Shown piece after piece: positions 12,325 through 20,095 of a DNA stretch of 34,959 nt (the first letter of the stretch is position 1; each line of letters begins with the position of its first letter). The translations under genes and the position numbers were made by a program. The DNA comes from a virus, in the IMG/VR virus record IMGVR_UViG_3300043436_002927, positions 1 through 34,959 of that record. One strand, written 5' to 3'. The notes under the pieces are model-generated. The model saw only the letters and a list, made by a program, of their open reading frames with translations, did not search any database and was not told where the DNA came from.

Positions 12325-12402
12325 TTATCTACTTATCATGAATGCAACAAAACCAACCCACAATAAGCAAATAAAAACACTTATAATTAATTCTGTTCTC
12401 AT
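12325..12402 (-). CDS. 25-residue membrane micropeptide
   Basis: A very short frame starts with ATG at 12400-12402, right after the stop of the 243-aa gene, with a strong Shine-Dalgarno (GGGGAG) in the last codons of that gene. The peptide MRTELIISVFICLLWVGFVA continues for five residues and is one TM helix with basic ends. The strong ribosome site and position inside the operon argue for translation, although the size alone would not. Confidence 0.45.
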   Translation of the reverse strand: MRTELIISVFICLLWVGFVAFMISR

Positions 12403-12405
12403 AGT

Positions 12406-13137
12406 TTATCTTCTCCCCTTAAAATATCGCTCCGCATCATCGCCTAATATTCTCGTATGTGCGTCAATGGCGGATTGCTCCGTGGCGAAACGTGGTAATC
12501 CATCATAAAAAAAGTGGCTATTGTTTGTTGCTTTTATGCTATTTGTTTTTTTGTCAAAAAATGCACCATACCAATCACCTTCCACCCAATCAGCAGCGTC
12601 CCACAACGCCGTTTCATACTTCCTGCGGGTGACTTGTTCCCAAATGGCTTGTTCTTTGCCTTCTTCAGTGAAAGGGTAGCAGTTGCCTATGGCGTGGCGA
12701 TGATTGTCGTATTTTGAGTTATCCCAAAAGGTAACACACCATTTACCTTCATCGCTAACATAACCGTATTTTTCACTATTTTCAGGCTTCCAGCGTTTAG
12801 TTTTAGCAGTTAAACTTCCAGCTCCTAATTCGAATTTATTTTCCATAAATGACTTTTGACAGTTGTATGGTATATTGGAATTACAATAGTTATCGGGTTT
12901 AGCTTCCTTTGCTTTTTTTATTGCTTCTTTTATTGCTTCTACCTCTTTGGGGTTAACTGTATCCCAAAAATCAAAATCTTGGCTTTTCTTGATATCTATC
13001 TCAATTTCAACTTCTTTAATTTCTGATTTAAAAATATATGTTTCATTATTAGCAACATTATGCAAAGTGATTACTTGCTTATCTTTCATTACTGGCAAAA
13101 TTACAGTTAGGTTTTCATCTGTTTTTATCGTGTTCAT
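12406..13137 (-). CDS. Hypothetical protein (243 aa), Trp/Tyr-rich C-terminal half
   Basis: ATG at 13137 is preceded by AGGAAA. The N-terminal 60 residues are beta-like (LTVILPVMKDKQVITLHNV), then a Lys/Glu/Ala helix follows (VEAIKEAIKKAKEAK), and the C-terminal 140 residues are unusually rich in Trp and Tyr (ETALWDAADWVEGDWYGAFF), ending in LPRFATEQSAIDAH, a segment like those that close many small phage proteins. It may combine two domains. No catalytic motif is recognised. It is the largest gene of its operon. Confidence 0.6.
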   Translation of the reverse strand: MNTIKTDENLTVILPVMKDKQVITLHNVANNETYIFKSEIKEVEIEIDIKKSQDFDFWDTVNPKEVEAIKEAIKKAKEAKPDNYCNSNIPYNCQKSFMENKFELGAGSLTAKTKRWKPENSEKYGYVSDEGKWCVTFWDNSKYDNHRHAIGNCYPFTEEGKEQAIWEQVTRRKYETALWDAADWVEGDWYGAFFDKKTNSIKATNNSHFFYDGLPRFATEQSAIDAHTRILGDDAERYFKGRR

Positions 13138-13146
13138 AATATTTTC

Positions 13147-13314
13147 CTATTTTAATAAATCTTTAAGTTGTTTAATTTGATTTTCTAAATCGCTGATTTG
13201 TTTCCGTTTAGAGCTGCCATCAACTAATTTATCCTGTTTAGCTTTAATCTCAAGCAAGGTTTTTTTAGCCCTTGCAATAGCTACGTTTATTTCTTTCTCC
13301 GTCATTTTAGCCAT
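13147..13314 (-). CDS. Small coiled-coil protein (55 aa)
   Basis: The frame runs from ATG at 13312-13314, with GGAG seven bases upstream, to TAG at 13147-13149. The product begins MAKMTEKEINVAIARAKK and shows heptad-like hydrophobic spacing through SDLENQIKQLKDLL, so it is a basic helical coiled coil. It overlaps the stop of the upstream gene. The function is unknown. Confidence 0.5.
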   Translation of the reverse strand: MAKMTEKEINVAIARAKKTLLEIKAKQDKLVDGSSKRKQISDLENQIKQLKDLLK

Positions 13315-13402
13315 GTTGTTTCTCCTGCTTAATCTGTTTTAACTCCCACACAAAGCGGGCTTTAATTTCTTCACTTGTTGGGTAGGGTGGTTGTGGGTTC
13401 AT
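13307..13402 (-). CDS. Small hypothetical protein (31 aa)
   Basis: ATG at 13400-13402 overlaps the upstream TAA (TAATG) and has GGAGG seven bases before it, a strong site. The peptide MNPQPPYPTSEEIKARFVWE continues with a basic helix. It also carries the Shine-Dalgarno of the next gene. The size makes the call tentative, but start, spacing and chaining are good. Confidence 0.45.
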   Translation of the reverse strand: MNPQPPYPTSEEIKARFVWELKQIKQEKQHG

Positions 13403-13635
13403 TAATAATCCTCCATATTATCTATAATTAATTTAACTCTAGCTCGCAAAACAGCAGCACTTGCTCTAGGATAATGCAATTTGTCATCACGGGCATTTAA
13501 CCAGCCATGCTCATAAGCTGGTGAACGATTATGTTTCAGATATTCTGGATATTCTAACGTTTTAGCGGAACTTCCATCAAGATAACCTTCCATCATATCT
13601 TTTTCAGCTTGATTAAAAACTGGCAACTGGTTCAT
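13402..13635 (-). CDS. Small protein with faint RMF/CrpP-like pattern (77 aa)
   Basis: ATG at 13633-13635 overlaps the upstream stop (ATGA) and follows GGGGGGAG. The middle part, EGYLDGSSAKTLEYPEY then SPAYEHGWLNARDD, has the shape of ribosome modulation factor-like and CrpP-like small proteins (G..xG...xP......A...GW..AR). The C-terminal PRASAAVLRARVKLI is a basic helix. The resemblance is by eye and weak; a different small phage family is equally possible. Confidence 0.5.
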   Translation of the reverse strand: MNQLPVFNQAEKDMMEGYLDGSSAKTLEYPEYLKHNRSPAYEHGWLNARDDKLHYPRASAAVLRARVKLIIDNMEDY

Positions 13636-13850
13636 ATCTCCCCCCGCTCAATAGCTGCGTTTATAAGGGCTGCGTTGCCTGCGGTTAGTGGTTTAGTGCC
13701 TAAATACCAATGATTAACTGTCACTGGTGATTTGGCGGGCTTAAATATATTTGCAACTTCATTGATAATTAAATATTTGTGTCGCTTTGTTTCTTTATGG
13801 CGTTGTCTTAACCATGCTGCAAATGTGGCGTTGTCTGTGATTTGTGTCAT
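13632..13850 (-). CDS. Putative HTH DNA-binding protein (72 aa)
   Basis: ATG at 13848-13850 follows GGAG with eight bases spacing. Residues about 26-60 (YLIINEVANIFKPAKSPVTV then NHWYLGTKPLTAGNAALINA) fit a helix-turn-helix of the Cro-like phage type, with the ending LINAAIERGEI. The N-terminus is basic. This small regulator may control its own operon or the divergent late promoter. No direct evidence of target sites was seen. Confidence 0.55.
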   Translation of the reverse strand: MTQITDNATFAAWLRQRHKETKRHKYLIINEVANIFKPAKSPVTVNHWYLGTKPLTAGNAALINAAIERGEI

Positions 13851-13853
13851 GTG

Positions 13854-14039
13854 TTATACTCCTATCCATTCTTGATTAGTTATTGGTTGAAATGTGGTAG
13901 AATAATTGCCCGACCCAACTTCATAAAAAGTAACTTCTTTTATACTGGAGTTTATTCTTTCTAATTGCCAATTTTCTAATGGTTTTTGATTATCCCAAGA
14001 TTTTTTGTAGTAATTTATTATGTCTGTTCTAGCGTTCAT
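13854..14039 (-). CDS. Hypothetical protein (61 aa)
   Basis: The frame is open to 14051, but GGAG sits six bases before the ATG at 14037-14039 (MNARTDIINYYKKSWDNQKP), so this start was used. The product has an N-terminal helix with aromatic residues and a beta-like C-terminal half (IKEVTFYEVGSGNYSTTFQP). No family was recognised. Its final codons include the Shine-Dalgarno of the HTH gene. Confidence 0.55.
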   Translation of the reverse strand: MNARTDIINYYKKSWDNQKPLENWQLERINSSIKEVTFYEVGSGNYSTTFQPITNQEWIGV

Positions 14040-14053
14040 TTTTTTCTCCATGT

Positions 14054-14413
14054 TAGCAGTTTATGCACTTGCTTAGGTGGGTTGTTGGTTATGCTGCCTT
14101 TTTGTGTTTAAGTTTTTGATGCAAGCAATGTAAAATATCTGCCATATCATTAGTCACCTTATTTTTGAAATCCTTATCACTTCCAAACTTAGCCAAAAAC
14201 TCAGCGTCTTTTTTAAGCATCAACTGAAACGCAGCATCAAAATCATGCGTAAGGTTATTTTCTATTGCCGTAACCGCAACACGGCTCATTGTCGCTTCAA
14301 AATCAGCCAATTTAATGTTATGTTCTGCTAATTTTTTTTCTAAATAATTCATTTTATTTCTCCTTTTGCTAGCAGTTTATGCACTTGCTTAGGTGGTTTG
14401 TTGGTTATGCTGC
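14054..14413 (-). repeat. 44-bp direct repeat after two consecutive genes
   Basis: Bases 14054-14097 and 14370-14413 are identical apart from one base. Each copy covers the last codons and stop of a minus-strand gene (14405-14584 and 14089-14352) and the spacer up to the Shine-Dalgarno of the next gene. The copies frame the 14089-14352 gene like a cassette, so it may have been inserted or could be lost by recombination between them. Confidence 0.9.
14089..14352 (-). CDS. Hypothetical helical protein (87 aa)
   Basis: ATG at 14352 follows AAAGGAG at good spacing. The product (MNYLEKKLAEHNIKLADFEA) is helical throughout, with no Cys cluster or TM segment, and ends in a basic HQKLKHKKAA tail. 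Nothing known was recognised. It lies between the two copies of the 44-bp repeat. Confidence 0.6.
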   Translation of the reverse strand: MNYLEKKLAEHNIKLADFEATMSRVAVTAIENNLTHDFDAAFQLMLKKDAEFLAKFGSDKDFKNKVTNDMADILHCLHQKLKHKKAA

Positions 14414-14584
14414 AAAACTAAAACTTGATGCTTCTTTCATTTCAAGGCGGTGCAATCTATTTTGCATTGCATAAATCTTATTAATAGCCTTAAAACTTTC
14501 ATCTGCATCGTGAATGTCACACAACGCAACCCTTGCTTCAAAAATATCTTTGTGTAATTTTTCTATTTTATCGTAAATATTCAT
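14405..14584 (-). CDS. Hypothetical helical protein (59 aa), first gene of operon
   Basis: ATG at 14582-14584 follows GGAG (spacing nine) and TAA is at 14405-14407. The sequence starts MNIYDKIEKLHKDIFEARVA and appears to be two amphipathic helices. Its C-terminal AA-stop end lies in the 44-bp repeat and resembles the KKAA end of the next gene. It is read from the promoter at 14626-14654; the leader has a short hairpin (GCAGC/GCTGC, about 14600-14616). The function is unknown. Confidence 0.55.
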   Translation of the reverse strand: MNIYDKIEKLHKDIFEARVALCDIHDADESFKAINKIYAMQNRLHRLEMKEASSFSFAA

Positions 14585-14625
14585 TTTTTAATCTCCGTTT
14601 GCAGCTTCATTGCTGCCTTAAAAAC

Positions 14626-14654
14626 AATATATCATTGGAAACCAAAAATGGCAA
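14626..14654 (-). promoter_or_regulatory. Sigma70-like promoter of the 14.6-12.1 kb operon
   Basis: On the minus strand TTGCCA (14649-14654) and TATATT (14626-14631) are separated by exactly 17 bases. Transcription would start near 14619 and end at the terminator at 11948-11980. Confidence 0.6.
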
Positions 14655-14683
14655 CCAGAAAAGGTAGCATTTATTATATTTCT

Positions 14684-14704
14684 TGTGGATAACTCTGTGG
14701 ATAA
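14684..14704 (+). other. Two consensus DnaA boxes, 12 bp apart
   Basis: TGTGGATAA, the complement of the DnaA box TTATCCACA, occurs at 14684-14692 and 14696-14704, both perfect. A looser relative (TGTGGATTT) is at 14725-14733. They lie between two divergent promoters in the 164-base gap before the terminase genes, so host DnaA could regulate transcription here or assist replication. Confidence 0.65.
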
Positions 14705-14713
14705 AAATAATGC

Positions 14714-14742
14714 TTGCAAAATAGTGTGGATTTAAGTAATAT
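14714..14742 (+). promoter_or_regulatory. Candidate late promoter
   Basis: TTGCAA (14714-14719) and TAATAT (14737-14742) are separated by 17 bases. The predicted start falls at the terminase ATG at 14749, with no Shine-Dalgarno site, so the late message would be leaderless. The match is moderate in AT-rich DNA and needs mapping. Confidence 0.4.
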
Positions 14743-14748
14743 TGATGT

Positions 14749-15207
14749 ATGGCTTTAACTGATAAGCAGCAAAGATTTATTCAAGAATATCTCAAAGATT
14801 GCAACGCTACTCAAGCGGCAATTCGTGCTGGATATAGTGAAGATAGCGCTTATGAAATAGGTTCTAAAAACTTGAGAAAAGTTGAGATTGAGGTAGCTTT
14901 AACAGAAGCTAAAAAACAATTAGCAGAAGCAGCGCAAGTTGAAGCTGAATGGGTGGTGAAAAACCTTAAATCTATTGCAATGCGATGTATGCAGGTTGAG
15001 CCTGTCATTGATAATAAAGGAAATCATTTATTGGTTAAAAATGATGATGGTAATTTAGTTCCTGCCTATACATTTAATGCGCAAGGTGCAGTGCAATCAC
15101 TTAAAACGATTAATGAGATGTGCGGGTTTGAAGCAAGTAAAAAACTTGATGTAAATGTTAAGCAATCATTAGCTGATATTATAGGGAATATTAATGCACA
15201 ACGATGA
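14749..15207 (+). CDS. terS: Terminase small subunit (152 aa)
   Basis: The N-terminus LTDKQQRFIQEYLKDCNATQ followed by AAIRAGYSEDSAYEIGSKNL is the HTH DNA-binding domain typical of the Terminase_2 family, with KVEIEVALTEAKKQLAEAA as the following oligomerisation helix. The C-terminal part would contact the large subunit. It recognises the packaging site and guides the motor. Its 3' end overlaps the large subunit start by 14 bases. No Shine-Dalgarno is present before the ATG; a nearby ATG at 14745 is out of frame. It is the first gene of the virion operon. Confidence 0.9.
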   Translation: MALTDKQQRFIQEYLKDCNATQAAIRAGYSEDSAYEIGSKNLRKVEIEVALTEAKKQLAEAAQVEAEWVVKNLKSIAMRCMQVEPVIDNKGNHLLVKNDDGNLVPAYTFNAQGAVQSLKTINEMCGFEASKKLDVNVKQSLADIIGNINAQR

Positions 15208-16726
15208 TGCTTTGCAATTATTAGCTGATAAAGAATGGCGTATGTCGCATTTGTATTATATTGTAAATACACATGGTGAAAAAGTGCTTTTTAAGCGAAA
15301 TCATGAACAAGCACAACTTGCTGATGCTAGAAAAAAACATAAAAAGCACATAATATTAAAAGCTCGTCAAATTGGTTTTACTACTGATATTGTGTTAGAT
15401 ATGTTTGATGAAATATTAAGTAATAGCAATAAACACGCTCGCATTATTACGCATGGATTAAAAGAAAGCGAAAAAATAATGCTTGGCAAAATACATTATG
15501 CTTATGATAATTTACCACAAGAAATAAAGGAATTTTTACCTGTGGTTAAGCGCAACACTGAAGAATTTGTTATCGGTCATACTGATGGCAAAAGCCCATC
15601 AAGTATAAGCGTTGGAACTAGTGGACGTTCTGGCACGTTTCAAATGCTGCATATATCTGAGTTTGGTAAAATATGCGCAAAATATCCTGAAAAGGCACGA
15701 GAAATTATAACAGGTGCTTTGCCCGCTGCTGAAAATGGACAAATATTCATTGAAAGTACCGCCGAAGGGCAATCAGGGCGTTTTTATGAAATAACCATGG
15801 AAGCATTGAGTAATCAAAGGCAATTAAAGCCACTTAATCCAAAAGATTATCAATTCCATTTTTATGACTGGCACAATCACGATGGTTATTCGCAAGCTGA
15901 ACCTGAAAGTATATCCAATAAACAAAGTTTATATTTTGAGAAATTGCGCATTGAGCATGGAATAAATCTAACTGAGCAACAAAAATACTGGTATATTGCA
16001 ACTGAAAAGCAATTACAAAACGATATGAAGCGTGAATATCCATCTTATCCCGAGGAAGCCTTTGAACAAGCGGTTGAAGGTGCGGTTTATGGTAGACAAT
16101 TCATAGAGCTAGATAAAGAGCAACGCATATTAGACATAGCGCATCATGCAATGTCACCAGTTTTTACAGCTTGGGATATTGGGCGTTCAGATGACACCGC
16201 AATATGGTTTTATCAGATTAAGCATGGTGGTTGGATTGATTGCATAGATTATTATGAAATGAATAAAGCAGAACCTAATCATTACGTTGATTTAGTGCTT
16301 AGTAAGCCATATCGTTATGGCAAGCATTATTTGCCACATGATGCTGAAAGCGAAAAAGCAGACACAATTAAAGATTACCGCTCTCAATTAATTGCTGCTG
16401 GATTAAAAGACACTTGTATGATACCAAGGACATCATCAGTTACCGCTGATATAGCATTTGTGCGCACGCATTTTGCACAGGTGCGATTTAATAAAAACAA
16501 TCCTATGGTTATGCAGGGCGTTAAACATTTGCGTAATTATCAATACAAATGGAATGATAAACATGGCGTATGGAGCGATGAACCTGCTAAAAATGGCGCA
16601 CAACATGCAGCTGATGCGTTTAGATATGCTATAATGAGCCTGCCTAAAGATTTGCAAATGCTAACTAGTTTTGCGCCAGTTGCTTATGTTAAAAATCCTA
16701 ATTATAATCCTCGGAGAAGAGTGTGA
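15194..16726 (+). CDS. terL: Terminase large subunit (510 aa)
   Basis: This is the packaging motor ATPase with a nuclease domain. The Walker A variant KARQIGFTT is at 56-64, the Walker B end HISE at 153-156, and the coupling motif IESTAEG at 186-192. The RNase H-like nuclease follows: D328 in TAWDIGRSDD, D383 in YLPHDAES and a late Asp in HAADAF. The length is normal for a headful-type motor. It overlaps terS and its last codons carry the GGAG for the portal gene. It cuts and pumps concatemeric DNA into the head. Confidence 0.95.
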   Translation: MHNDDALQLLADKEWRMSHLYYIVNTHGEKVLFKRNHEQAQLADARKKHKKHIILKARQIGFTTDIVLDMFDEILSNSNKHARIITHGLKESEKIMLGKIHYAYDNLPQEIKEFLPVVKRNTEEFVIGHTDGKSPSSISVGTSGRSGTFQMLHISEFGKICAKYPEKAREIITGALPAAENGQIFIESTAEGQSGRFYEITMEALSNQRQLKPLNPKDYQFHFYDWHNHDGYSQAEPESISNKQSLYFEKLRIEHGINLTEQQKYWYIATEKQLQNDMKREYPSYPEEAFEQAVEGAVYGRQFIELDKEQRILDIAHHAMSPVFTAWDIGRSDDTAIWFYQIKHGGWIDCIDYYEMNKAEPNHYVDLVLSKPYRYGKHYLPHDAESEKADTIKDYRSQLIAAGLKDTCMIPRTSSVTADIAFVRTHFAQVRFNKNNPMVMQGVKHLRNYQYKWNDKHGVWSDEPAKNGAQHAADAFRYAIMSLPKDLQMLTSFAPVAYVKNPNYNPRRRV

Positions 16727-18849
16727 ATAAACAAGTAAAAATGACCGAGCAAGATTTAAGCCTATTCTTACAAGCTGAGATTGAAAACTGTATAGGCTAT
16801 AATGATAGCAATGAGATTGTGACGCAACGCAAAGAAGCATTAAAGTTTTATCGCAATGAGCCTGATGGTAGGGAGCAAGAGGGTAAATCCAAGGTGCAAG
16901 ATAGCACTGTTCACGATGTTGTAGAGGCTGCATTACCTCCATTGCTTGCGCCTTTTATATCAAATGATGCAATGGTTGAGTTCACGCCTCGTGGTGAAAA
17001 TAATAATTTAGATGAGGCGAAAGAACAGACAACGCTAGTTAATCATGTGTTAATGGTTGATAATAACGGCACTGAAATATTATATCAATTCGCAAAAGAT
17101 GGATTATTACAAAAAAACGGTTTTCTTTATGCTGATTGGGTAGAAAAAAAATGCACCAATATTAGAATGCAAAAACTAAATTATGCACAACTATTGGAGT
17201 TACAAAAAGATGAAAACAATGCAATCTTAAAGATTGCAGTCCAGTTGCCTGACAATTCTTTTGTTGAGCCAAAGCAGGAATTGCAACCAGAGATATTAAT
17301 GCAGTCTAATTTTGAAGTGCAATATAGGCAGTCAAAAACAATGGGAATGGTTAAGATTAACAATATTCCACCTGAAAATATGCTGGTGCATGAAGAGGCA
17401 AAATATGGAGAAACTCCTAAGATTATTGGTTGGCAGGAAAAAACCACAATTAGTAATTTGCGAGCTGAGGGCGTTTCAGAAAAAAAAATAGAAGAGTTGT
17501 TAAAGTTTTGTGATGAGGATAGCGATTATAATGGTGAAACTCAGCAAAGGCAGAACTTGCAAGGCAATAGGAATGACAAAGAAACATCAATCAATCCTTA
17601 TGATAAATCAAGCACTATTGTTTGGCGCACAATCATATTTTGTCATGTTGATTTTGATGGTGACGGTTATGCAGAATATCGCAAAATAATTCGTGCTGGT
17701 GGAATAAGAAATAGGCAATCAATTATTATATATAATGAGGAAGTTGATATATGCCCGATTGTTACATGGACACCTTGCATTATGCCCCATGAATATTTTG
17801 GCAGGGGTTTAGGTGATATGGCTATGCCGATACAGGAAATAACAACATCATTGTTACGTGTAATAATGGATAACGCCTATAATTTGGAAAATAAATATGC
17901 AATAAATAGTCATGAAAATGCGCTTGCTATTGAAGGAATGCGCAATTTACATGAAAATGATGTTGTTTTATTTGATGACATTAATAACATGCGGTTGCTT
18001 AATGAAGTCAAGCCAAACCCTGCTGAGTTAATAAATCTCATGGAAATAGCGGAACGCATGAGAGAAAAGAGAACTGGAATTACAAGACAAATGCAAGCGA
18101 TTGACCCTGATGTGCTTAATGATAAAACCGCAACTGAGGCAACCATACAAAGCAATGCTTCGGCACAAAGGCAGGAATTGCAAATAAGATTATTTGCGCT
18201 TGGCGTTAAGGATTTATGCGTTGTTATTCAAAAGTTATTGATTAAAAACCAAACAGAGCCTCGTTGGTTACGCATCACTCAATCGGAAAAGCCAATTTCA
18301 ATGAATCCTGCTTATTGGGATAGCGAAATGGACGTTAATGTTAAGGTTGGTTTGGGAACTGGAACAAAACAACAGCAGATGCAAAGTTTAATGACAATTA
18401 ACGAATTGCAATTAAATGATTTGCAAATGCAGCAAGGCAATGTTACGCCTGAAAATCGCTTGAATTTCTATGAGCAATTAGTTGCATTAACTGGCTTAGG
18501 TAACTCAAGTATTTATTTCGGCTCTGGCAACAAAGATGATGCGCAACAGAAAGTAATTCAAGATGCGCAGGCGAAAGCTTTTGAGGAAGGCAGACAGGCA
18601 GGGGCGCAAGAGGCAGCGCAACAATTACAAGCTGAGGATAAGCAGCGTCAAGCGCAAAAAGACCAGTCTGATGTAGCACTTAAACAAATGGATATGCAAC
18701 AACGCCGTCAAGAGCATAACGACAAAATGCAGCTTGAATTTGCAAAGGAAGGTAATAAAGCTAAATTTGAGCAATCCAAAATTGACATTGAAGCACTAAA
18801 ATTCTTAAAGGAGGGCAGTAATAATGATAATGAAATACGAGAAAATTAA
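16723..18849 (+). CDS. Portal protein, P22-like (708 aa)
   Basis: The dodecameric portal forms the head vertex for DNA entry. Length, position after terL, and motifs such as DVVEAALPPLLAPFISNDAM near residue 64, PHEYFGRGLGDMAMPIQEIT (about 352-371) and DKTATEATIQSNASAQRQEL fit the P22 gp1 type. The C-terminal 110 residues are a Gln/Ala/Lys-rich coiled coil (AQEAAQQLQAEDKQRQAQKD), comparable to the barrel helix of P22 portal. It starts with GTG at 16723 after GGAG at six bases; ATG 16741 is an in-frame alternative. Confidence 0.92.
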   Translation: MNKQVKMTEQDLSLFLQAEIENCIGYNDSNEIVTQRKEALKFYRNEPDGREQEGKSKVQDSTVHDVVEAALPPLLAPFISNDAMVEFTPRGENNNLDEAKEQTTLVNHVLMVDNNGTEILYQFAKDGLLQKNGFLYADWVEKKCTNIRMQKLNYAQLLELQKDENNAILKIAVQLPDNSFVEPKQELQPEILMQSNFEVQYRQSKTMGMVKINNIPPENMLVHEEAKYGETPKIIGWQEKTTISNLRAEGVSEKKIEELLKFCDEDSDYNGETQQRQNLQGNRNDKETSINPYDKSSTIVWRTIIFCHVDFDGDGYAEYRKIIRAGGIRNRQSIIIYNEEVDICPIVTWTPCIMPHEYFGRGLGDMAMPIQEITTSLLRVIMDNAYNLENKYAINSHENALAIEGMRNLHENDVVLFDDINNMRLLNEVKPNPAELINLMEIAERMREKRTGITRQMQAIDPDVLNDKTATEATIQSNASAQRQELQIRLFALGVKDLCVVIQKLLIKNQTEPRWLRITQSEKPISMNPAYWDSEMDVNVKVGLGTGTKQQQMQSLMTINELQLNDLQMQQGNVTPENRLNFYEQLVALTGLGNSSIYFGSGNKDDAQQKVIQDAQAKAFEEGRQAGAQEAAQQLQAEDKQRQAQKDQSDVALKQMDMQQRRQEHNDKMQLEFAKEGNKAKFEQSKIDIEALKFLKEGSNNDNEIREN

Positions 18850-19105
18850 GCATTTTCTTAATAGGAAAGCCAAATTAGAAAAAACAATTAAGTTTTTTGA
18901 AAGCCATGAAATTAAAACAATGTTTGATGCCATAGAGGCTGATATTTGCAGTAAAATAAAAAAAACATCTAGTGATAATGAGGCTTTGAAAATATCATTA
19001 TCTAATGAATTGCGTGCAGTTGATATGGTGCATAGCAAGTTAAACGCTATGTTTAATGAATTAAACACAATCAATAACCAATTAAAAAAAGAAGGTGAAT
19101 TATGA
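18824..19105 (+). CDS. Small coiled-coil protein between portal and scaffold (93 aa)
   Basis: GGAGG lies about 12 bases before ATG 18824, and an ATG at 18830 is an alternative. It overlaps the portal gene by 26 bases. The product, beginning MIMKYEKIKHFLNRKAKLEK, is strongly helical with heptad-like spacing, ending ELNTINNQLKKEGEL. Small proteins of this size often lie between portal and scaffold genes in P22/SU10-like phages. Their role is not settled; head assembly is the natural guess. Confidence 0.6.
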   Translation: MIMKYEKIKHFLNRKAKLEKTIKFFESHEIKTMFDAIEADICSKIKKTSSDNEALKISLSNELRAVDMVHSKLNAMFNELNTINNQLKKEGEL

Positions 19106-20082
19106 ATGATATGTTTTTAGATGATACAGATTTAGGTGGAATGATTGAATCAGTTGATGCGGTTAGCAGTGAGCCTGAAATAACAGTTGACAAGCCCGAA
19201 GAAATAAGCAATAATGAACCAAGCGAACCGCCTGAGCATCAAGAGGATAACGCTAATATAGATGAAACGGAACAATCTGTTGAGCAGAACTCCGAAGTCG
19301 CAAAAACTACCGATGCGCCGCCACAAGTTGAAGAACGTTATATTGAGATTGAAACTCCTGAGGGGGTTGTTAAAGTAGCAGAGCAAGAATTAAAGCAAAG
19401 TTATTTTAGGCAATCTGATTACACAAGAAAAACGCAAGAATTAGCTCAAGCTCGTATGCAGCAAGAGGCTGATTTTATAAATAAATCAACGGCATTAATT
19501 GAAAAATTCAACCCGCTAACGCAATTAGAAGCACATCGCAATAATCTAATAAATCAAGCTAAAGAAGCGTATGAAATTGGCGATAATGAAACGTTAATCG
19601 CACGCCGATTAGATTTGATGGAATTAGAAAAAACCATTAATGCAACACAGCAAGAAATTGACACACTGTATAAAGCTAAACAATGGCAAGATGAGCAAAT
19701 AACGGCGCAGCAATTATCTGTTGAACGTGAAAAACTATTTAATGCTATTCCTGAATTGAAAAATCCTGAAAAAGCAAAAGAGTTTCAAACGTTGACATAT
19801 AACGCATTATCTAAGGTTGGTTATTCAACTGATGACATGGCGCAAATGACTAAGAAGGTGGACGCAAAACAGGCACTTCTTGCTTATGCTGCTGGAAAGT
19901 ATTTTGAAATGCAAAATAAAGCTCCTGAGGTAGCTAAAAACATTCAAGACAAAATCGTTAGCGTAAAACCTAGCGCAACAAAAACTAACAACAAACAAAG
20001 TGAAATCCAATCTTTACAACGAGATGCTGCTAATGGTGATGATTATGCTATTGGTAGATTGATGGAATTACAACAACAATAA
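19102..20082 (+). CDS. Scaffolding protein (326 aa)
   Basis: The N-terminal 80 residues are very acidic and disordered (VSSEPEITVDKPEEISNNEP), then comes EIETPEGVVKVAEQELKQSY, a motif seen in scaffolds of many podoviruses, followed by FRQSDYTRKTQELAQARMQQ and long coiled helices. The C-terminal region is basic/Gln-rich, suited to binding capsid subunits. It is placed directly before the major capsid gene. It guides procapsid assembly and then leaves the head. It overlaps the preceding gene by four bases. Confidence 0.85.
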   Translation: MNDMFLDDTDLGGMIESVDAVSSEPEITVDKPEEISNNEPSEPPEHQEDNANIDETEQSVEQNSEVAKTTDAPPQVEERYIEIETPEGVVKVAEQELKQSYFRQSDYTRKTQELAQARMQQEADFINKSTALIEKFNPLTQLEAHRNNLINQAKEAYEIGDNETLIARRLDLMELEKTINATQQEIDTLYKAKQWQDEQITAQQLSVEREKLFNAIPELKNPEKAKEFQTLTYNALSKVGYSTDDMAQMTKKVDAKQALLAYAAGKYFEMQNKAPEVAKNIQDKIVSVKPSATKTNNKQSEIQSLQRDAANGDDYAIGRLMELQQQ

Positions 20083-20095
20083 TGGAGAATTAAAC

